Assembly: GCF_002413825.1 (NCBI RefSeq) | Contig: NZ_DHXT01000045.1 | Location: forward strand, 20,738-30,467 | Reading direction: 5' to 3' | Length of the DNA: 9,730 nt | From: Rhodoferax sp. UBA5149 | Lineage (GTDB): Bacteria; Pseudomonadota; Gammaproteobacteria; Burkholderiales; Burkholderiaceae_C | Part shown: in pieces, positions 6,045 to 9,730 of the stretch | Layout of the letters: the number at the start of each line of letters is the position of its first letter | How positions within the stretch are numbered: position 1 is the first letter of the stretch | Notes under the pieces: model-generated | What the model saw: only the letters and a program-made list of their open reading frames with translations | Database searches by the model: none | Told to the model about the DNA's origin: nothing | Program-made: the position numbers and the translations under genes

Positions 6045-7258
6045 ACTGGACTACGCCCGCTGACCTGCGCGCCCAGGTGCAAAAGCTGTGGGATAAAGGC
6101 GACCTGCTGCGCCCTTGCGTCCAGGGCGATGCCATGCCCCCCCGGCGCTTGCGGCTGGTGGGGCCGACATCGACCGAGCTGACTGAGCGCTTCGACGAAG
6201 TGCGGGCGTGGATGGTGGATTTGCGGCGCACCTCGCCTCCGCATAGCGCGCCGCGCTTGCGCATCATCCTGCGCGAGTTCCGGCATCGCGTGCTGGGCAG
6301 CAACGCCGTGCCGGACGAGGTCTGGCTCGACTCGCTGGATGACGCGCTGGCCTTGATCGGCAAGCAAAAAGACTGCAAGCGTTTCACCAGCCTGGTGCAA
6401 CTGACCCGCGAGCAGCAGCCGGCCTTGTTGCCGTGGCTGGAAAAGCGGCCCCTGAATGCGCTGGCGCTGGCCGATGTCTGGTCGCGCCTGCTGGCGGTCG
6501 TGTCCTGGCTACAAGTTCATCCCCGACCCGGTATTTATTTGCGGCAGGTGGACCTGGCCGGAGTGGACAGCAAATTCATCGAAGTGATGCGGGGCGTGCT
6601 CTCGGAACTGCTGGACCTGGCTTTGCCCTTGGATGCCATCGACCCGCGTGCCACGGGGGCCAGCCAGTTTTGCCGCCGTTACGGCTTTCAAGATAAGCCC
6701 TTGCGCATCCGATTTCGCCTGCTGGACCCACGTGTGGCGCTGCTGCCCGACGCGTGTGAGCAGGACATCGGCGTGACCCAGGCCGCGTTTGAGCGGCTTG
6801 ACCTACCCGTCAGCCGCGTGTTCATTACCGAGAACGAGGTCAATTTTCTGGCCTTTCCGCCGCTGCCGGGCAGCCTGGTGATCTTCGGCGCGGGGTACGG
6901 TTTCGAGGTGCTGGCCGGTGCCCGCTGGCTGCTTTCGCGCAGCATTTATTACTGGGGCGATATCGACACCCACGGTTTTGCCATCTTGGACCAACTGCGT
7001 GCCCGGTTGCCTCAGGTGCAATCCTTGCTGATGGACAAAGCCACCTTGCTCGCCCACGCCACGCAATGGGGCGACGAGCCGCAGCCGTTGCTGCGTGACC
7101 TGTCACGGCTCACGGTCGAGGAACGTGCCTTGTTTGACGAGCTGCGCGACAACCGGCTGCGTGTGGGCGTGCGCCTGGAGCAGGAGCGTATTGGTTTTGG
7201 CTGGCTGCAGCAGGCGCTGGCGGCCTTGCCTCAGGAAAATCAATCCAACCCACGTTGA
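6041..7258 (+). CDS. jetD: JetD, Wadjet TOPRIM nuclease subunit (DUF3322/DUF2220)
   Basis: JetD is the topoisomerase-VI-like nuclease of Wadjet, which cuts the DNA bent by the JetABC motor. The 405 residues match the family's length. An N-terminal DUF3322 domain begins at NWTTPADLRAQVQKLWDKGDLL. It is followed by a C-terminal DUF2220/TOPRIM domain with the acidic motif ITENEVNFLAFP (E264, E266) and the metal-binding YWGDIDTHGF (D307, D309). The catalytic residues are present, so the protein should be active. GTG at 6041 is chosen because the conserved family start follows it directly and AAGG (6030-6033) lies 7 bases upstream. The GTGA overlap with the preceding short frame is the coupling that would normally link it to jetC. 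Here it is separated from jetC by about 2.1 kb of inserted genes, so its supply relative to JetABC may be altered. Confidence 0.92.
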   Translation: MNWTTPADLRAQVQKLWDKGDLLRPCVQGDAMPPRRLRLVGPTSTELTERFDEVRAWMVDLRRTSPPHSAPRLRIILREFRHRVLGSNAVPDEVWLDSLDDALALIGKQKDCKRFTSLVQLTREQQPALLPWLEKRPLNALALADVWSRLLAVVSWLQVHPRPGIYLRQVDLAGVDSKFIEVMRGVLSELLDLALPLDAIDPRATGASQFCRRYGFQDKPLRIRFRLLDPRVALLPDACEQDIGVTQAAFERLDLPVSRVFITENEVNFLAFPPLPGSLVIFGAGYGFEVLAGARWLLSRSIYYWGDIDTHGFAILDQLRARLPQVQSLLMDKATLLAHATQWGDEPQPLLRDLSRLTVEERALFDELRDNRLRVGVRLEQERIGFGWLQQALAALPQENQSNPR

Positions 7259-7270
7259 CGGCACGCCTTT

Positions 7271-8302
7271 ATGTCCTTCACTTTGTCACCGCTCATGAGT
7301 TTGGGTTTACCGACGCTTATTTTTTCCATCGCGCTCTTGCTGGCGTTGGTGATCGACCACTATCTGGGTGAGCCCCCCGTGCGCTGGCATCCTGTCGTGT
7401 GGATGGGACGGTACTTGGCTTGGGCGGGACGGCTCCTGCAGCGTTTGAGTCGTCAGGCGCCAGAAAATGCTGCTGATTTCAAGTCTTTTTGGCTTGGAGC
7501 CCTCGTGTGGATTGCGGGAATAGCTATTGTTTGCATAGCAACATGGGCGTTGCAAAAAAGCATGCTGGCGCTACCCGATGCGTTAGGACCACTTTGGGGT
7601 GGCCTGCTCGCGGTGCTGCTGCTGGGCTTGGCGTTCAAGCCGATGCTGGCCTGGGCGATGTTGCGTGGCGAGGTGCTGGCGGTGGAAGCGGCCTTATCTC
7701 CGGCACAAGGCGGCTCGCTGGCGGCCGGGCGCGAACGCTTGCGCTGGCTGGTCAGCCGCGATGTGACGCAGTTGACCGAAGCCCAGGTGCGCGAGAGCGC
7801 CATTGAGACACTGGCGGAAAACCTGAATGACTCGGTGGTGGCGCCGATCTTCTGGTTTGTGCTGCTGGGCCTGCCGGGCGCGGCGCTTTACCGGTTTGCC
7901 AATACCGCCGACGCGATGTGGGGCTACCCCGGCATCTACAAAGAGCAAAACTGGGAATGGGCCGGCAAGTGGGCCGCCCGCGCCGACGATGTGTTGTCGT
8001 GGCTGCCGGCACGCCTGACCGCCTTGTTACTGGCAGGCGTGGCGGGTGACTTGTCGTTGACGGCCTTGCGCGTGCAAGCGCGGCGCACGCCTTCGCCCAA
8101 CAGCGGCTGGCCGATGGCGGCGATGGCCTTGGCATTGGGTGTGAGTCTGCAAAAGCCCGGCGTCTATGCGTTGAACGTGGGTGGCCGTGCACCGCAGGCG
8201 GCAGATACGCTGCGCGCCGCTGTGCTGGCATCAAAAGTGGTCGTAGCCCTCGTATTCATTGCGGTATCCACTATTGTTCTTGTAGCGTTCTGGATGCTGT
8301 GA
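7271..8302 (+). CDS. cbiB: CbiB, adenosylcobinamide-phosphate synthase
   Basis: This integral membrane enzyme (called CobD in the Pseudomonas naming) joins adenosylcobyric acid to (R)-1-amino-2-propanol O-2-phosphate, giving adenosylcobinamide phosphate. Its 343 residues are normal for the family. Hallmarks are DHYLGEPPVRWHPVVWMGR near the start, ESAIETLAENLNDSVVAP (175-192), ANTADAMWGY (210-219), RADDVLSWLPAR and TPSPNSGWPMAAMA. Hydrophobic segments at about 10-27, 72-94, 105-130, 190-208 and 318-343 fit a multi-pass protein. The start is uncertain: no clear ribosome site precedes the ATG at 7271, and an in-frame ATG at 7295 (MSLGLPTLIF) would also leave the family start intact. It lies 12 bases after jetD in the same reading frame, and its stop overlaps the cobD start. 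Two of its membrane segments are encoded by similar DNA. Confidence 0.93.
   Translation: MSFTLSPLMSLGLPTLIFSIALLLALVIDHYLGEPPVRWHPVVWMGRYLAWAGRLLQRLSRQAPENAADFKSFWLGALVWIAGIAIVCIATWALQKSMLALPDALGPLWGGLLAVLLLGLAFKPMLAWAMLRGEVLAVEAALSPAQGGSLAAGRERLRWLVSRDVTQLTEAQVRESAIETLAENLNDSVVAPIFWFVLLGLPGAALYRFANTADAMWGYPGIYKEQNWEWAGKWAARADDVLSWLPARLTALLLAGVAGDLSLTALRVQARRTPSPNSGWPMAAMALALGVSLQKPGVYALNVGGRAPQAADTLRAAVLASKVVVALVFIAVSTIVLVAFWML
7499..7552 (+). repeat. In-frame internal repeat of cbiB, first copy
   Basis: It encodes ALVWIAGIAIVCIATWAL (residues 77-94). It matches 8246-8299 at 35 of 54 bases in the same frame, with 25 of 33 in the first part. Shared blocks include GCCCTCGT, ATTGCGG and CTATTGTT. 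The copy lies in a patch less GC-rich than the rest of cbiB. Confidence 0.4.
8246..8299 (+). repeat. In-frame internal repeat of cbiB, second copy
   Basis: It encodes ALVFIAVSTIVLVAFWML (residues 326-343), the last membrane segment up to the stop codon. It shares 10 of 18 residues with the first copy. Similarity could come from an inserted repeat family or from convergent hydrophobic codons. Confidence 0.4.
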
Positions 8303-9330
8303 TGAACATCGTTGAAGCATCATCGCAGCGCATCCATGGTGGCCCCGACGCCTTGGGGGTGCCGCGTTTTGATTTCTCCAGCAACAGCAACGCCTGCGGC
8401 CCGTGCCCCATCGTCCTGGCTGCCGTGCAACAGGCCGACGCCACGTATTACCCCGATGCCAGCTACGCCACGTTGCGTGCGCGGTTGGCCGCTTTTCATG
8501 GAGTGGAGGCGCAGCGCGTGTTGCTGGCGGGTAGTGCCAGCGAGTTCATTTTTCGCATCACCGCCTGCATGGCGCAACAGGGCGAGAGAGATGGCCAGGG
8601 CAAGGTGTGCCTGCCGCCGTACAGCTATGGCGACTATGCGCAGGCGGCGCAGGCTTGGGGTTTGGGCCTGACGGCGCAGCCCATGGAGGCACAACTGGTG
8701 TGGGCGTGCGAGCCGTCGAGCCCGCTGGGTGGGGCGCACGCATTCTGGCCGGGCGTTCTTCCCGCGCCGGTGGTGCTGGACCGTGCCTACGAGCCCTTGC
8801 GCCTGAGCAGCGCACCGTCTTTGACAGAGGCCCAATTGGCGCAGGTCTGGCAGCTGTGGACGCCCAACAAGGCACTGGGCCTGACCGGCGTGCGCGCCGC
8901 CTACGTCATTGCGCCGCTGGGCGCGCAGGCCACCGTGGCCGCGCTGGAGCGCCTGTGTGCGTCGTGGCCACTGGGCGCGCATGGCGTGGCGCTGCTGCAG
9001 GCTTGGGTGCAGCCGAGGGTCCAGGCCTGGCTGGCAGGAAGCCTGCCCGTCCTGAGAGACTGGAAAGCACGGCAGGTCGCCATGTTGCAAGCCCTGGGTT
9101 GGACCTGCCTGCCCAGCGATGCGAATTTTTTCTGTGCTCGTCCGGGGCAAGCCTTGGACTTGAACCGCTCGCGAGCAGCGGGTATCAAGCTGCGTGACGC
9201 CGCATCGTTCGGCTTGTCCGGCCATGTGCGGATCAGCGTGCAGCCGCCCGCCGCGCAAGACGCCCTGAAAATGGCGTGGCAATCTATGGCAACACCCGCC
9301 CCAAACTCCACCAACAGGGAAATGACATGA
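8302..9330 (+). CDS. cobD: Threonine-phosphate decarboxylase (CobD/CobC), PLP enzyme
   Basis: This fold-type I PLP enzyme decarboxylates L-threonine O-3-phosphate to (R)-1-amino-2-propanol O-2-phosphate, the linker used by CbiB. It has 342 residues from the ATG at 8302; a GTG one codon earlier (8299) is also possible. Seen in order: FDFSSNSNACGPCP near the N-terminus, YYPDASYATLRARLA, the glycine/serine turn LAGSASEFIFR, VVLDRAY (D160 to pair with the pyridine nitrogen, Y163), TPNKALGLTGVRAAY with the Schiff-base lysine K190 and R198, and GHVRISV with R310 for the substrate carboxylate. The segment normally reading PNNPTG is PSSPLG (138-143), so the usual PLP-contacting asparagine is replaced by serine. 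The start overlaps the cbiB stop (TGATG) and the end overlaps cobQ (ATGA), indicating one coupled operon. Pseudomonas naming calls this enzyme CobC. Confidence 0.88.
   Translation: MNIVEASSQRIHGGPDALGVPRFDFSSNSNACGPCPIVLAAVQQADATYYPDASYATLRARLAAFHGVEAQRVLLAGSASEFIFRITACMAQQGERDGQGKVCLPPYSYGDYAQAAQAWGLGLTAQPMEAQLVWACEPSSPLGGAHAFWPGVLPAPVVLDRAYEPLRLSSAPSLTEAQLAQVWQLWTPNKALGLTGVRAAYVIAPLGAQATVAALERLCASWPLGAHGVALLQAWVQPRVQAWLAGSLPVLRDWKARQVAMLQALGWTCLPSDANFFCARPGQALDLNRSRAAGIKLRDAASFGLSGHVRISVQPPAAQDALKMAWQSMATPAPNSTNREMT
9316..9320 (+). promoter_or_regulatory. Ribosome binding site of cobQ
   Basis: AGGGA lies inside the 3' end of cobD, 6 bases before the ATG at 9327. It fixes the cobQ start and supports translational coupling. 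Confidence 0.5.
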
Positions 9331-9730
9331 GCGCCAAATGTGTGATGGTGCTCGGCACCACCAGCGGTGCCGGCAAAAGCTGGCTCACCACCGCCCTGTG
9401 CCGCTACTACGCGCGTCAGGGCCTCAAGGTGGCGCCCTTCAAGGCGCAGAACATGAGTAATAACGCACGCGTTGTTCAAGAGGGAGAGATCGGTAGCGCC
9501 CAATACTTTCAGTCGTTGGCGGCCCGCGCCGTGCCCGATGTGCGCATGAACCCGTTGCTGCTCAAGCCCGAGCGCGACACCCACAGCCAGGTCGTACTGA
9601 TGGGGCAGGTGGACGAGGCCTTGACCCAAATGCCTTGGCGCGACCGCAGTGCCCGCGTCTGGCCGGTGATTGCCCAAGCGTTGGATGAATTGATCGCCGA
9701 GAACGACGTGGTGGTGATCGAAGGCGCCGG
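9327..9730 (+). CDS. cobQ: CobQ, cobyric acid synthase, 5' part only
   Basis: CobQ (CbiP) amidates positions b, d, e and g of adenosylcobyrinic acid a,c-diamide using glutamine and ATP, producing the adenosylcobyric acid that CbiB consumes. Only the first 134 codons are present; the frame runs off the right edge. The N-terminal P-loop is GTTSGAGKSW (residues 10-19). It is followed by VAPFKAQNMSNNARVV, the GEIGSAQYFQSLAA block, MNPLLLKPERDTHSQVV and the VVVIEGAG strand at the window end, all typical of the family's dethiobiotin-synthetase-like domain. The C-terminal glutamine amidotransferase domain must lie beyond the window. The ATGA overlap with cobD fixes the start. Confidence 0.93.
   Translation, partial: MSAKCVMVLGTTSGAGKSWLTTALCRYYARQGLKVAPFKAQNMSNNARVVQEGEIGSAQYFQSLAARAVPDVRMNPLLLKPERDTHSQVVLMGQVDEALTQMPWRDRSARVWPVIAQALDELIAENDVVVIEGA

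Noticed and set aside
7200..7300. Cobalamin riboswitch upstream of cbiB
   Set aside because: This sequence is jetD coding up to 12 bases before cbiB. There is no room for, and no sign of, the B12-box and multi-helix architecture.
1..9730. CRISPR array, tRNA, rRNA, integrase or transposase
   Set aside because: No regularly spaced repeats, cloverleaf sequences or recombinase motifs were seen. The inserted cassette carries no mobility gene of its own.

Overview
The window looks like chromosomal DNA from a GC-rich betaproteobacterium. The cbiB-cobD-cobQ order and the protein style suggest the Burkholderiales, perhaps Comamonadaceae, but this is a family-level guess from memory and no marker gene is present. 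All convincing genes are on the + strand and tightly packed. The only untranslated gap above 100 bases is 3935-4047.

Positions 1-7258 hold most of a Wadjet (JetABCD) anti-plasmid operon of the MukBEF-like kind. They contain the 3' end of jetB (kleisin-partner/kite subunit, DUF4194), a complete jetC (SMC-like ATPase of 1172 residues) and a complete jetD (TOPRIM-fold nuclease subunit, DUF3322 + DUF2220). jetA would lie to the left of the window. The operon is interrupted. Between jetC and jetD, which in such operons normally abut or overlap, sits a two-gene cassette at about 3935-5931. It encodes a RecF/OLD-like AAA_21 ATPase (411 aa) and a DUF4276 protein (214 aa) with TOPRIM-like acidic motifs. 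This looks like a second ATPase-plus-nuclease defence module nested inside the first.

The right edge of the cassette carries a scar. A 36-codon reading frame (5934-6044) ends in a peptide colinear with the C-terminus of jetC (EEYxA...R...A), and its stop overlaps the jetD start as GTGA. The simplest reading is that this is the old 3' end of a jetC gene, left behind or duplicated when the cassette arrived. The resulting imperfect direct repeat (3886-3908 and 5984-6006) brackets the cassette. A perfect 11-bp hairpin lies just after jetC, before the ATPase gene.

Positions 7271-9730 belong to the late steps of cobalamin (vitamin B12) synthesis: cbiB, cobD (threonine-phosphate decarboxylase) and the 5' part of cobQ (cobyric acid synthase). 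Their starts and stops overlap, so they form one translationally coupled unit. CobD makes the aminopropanol phosphate linker, CobQ completes the corrin amidations, and CbiB joins the two. Only 12 bases separate jetD from cbiB, with no terminator, promoter or B12 riboswitch between them, so the defence operon runs straight into the vitamin operon.

Smaller oddities include a repeat-like palindromic segment translated inside the variable N-terminus of JetC, an in-frame internal repeat encoding two membrane segments of CbiB, and a CobD whose usual PNNPTG motif reads PSSPLG.
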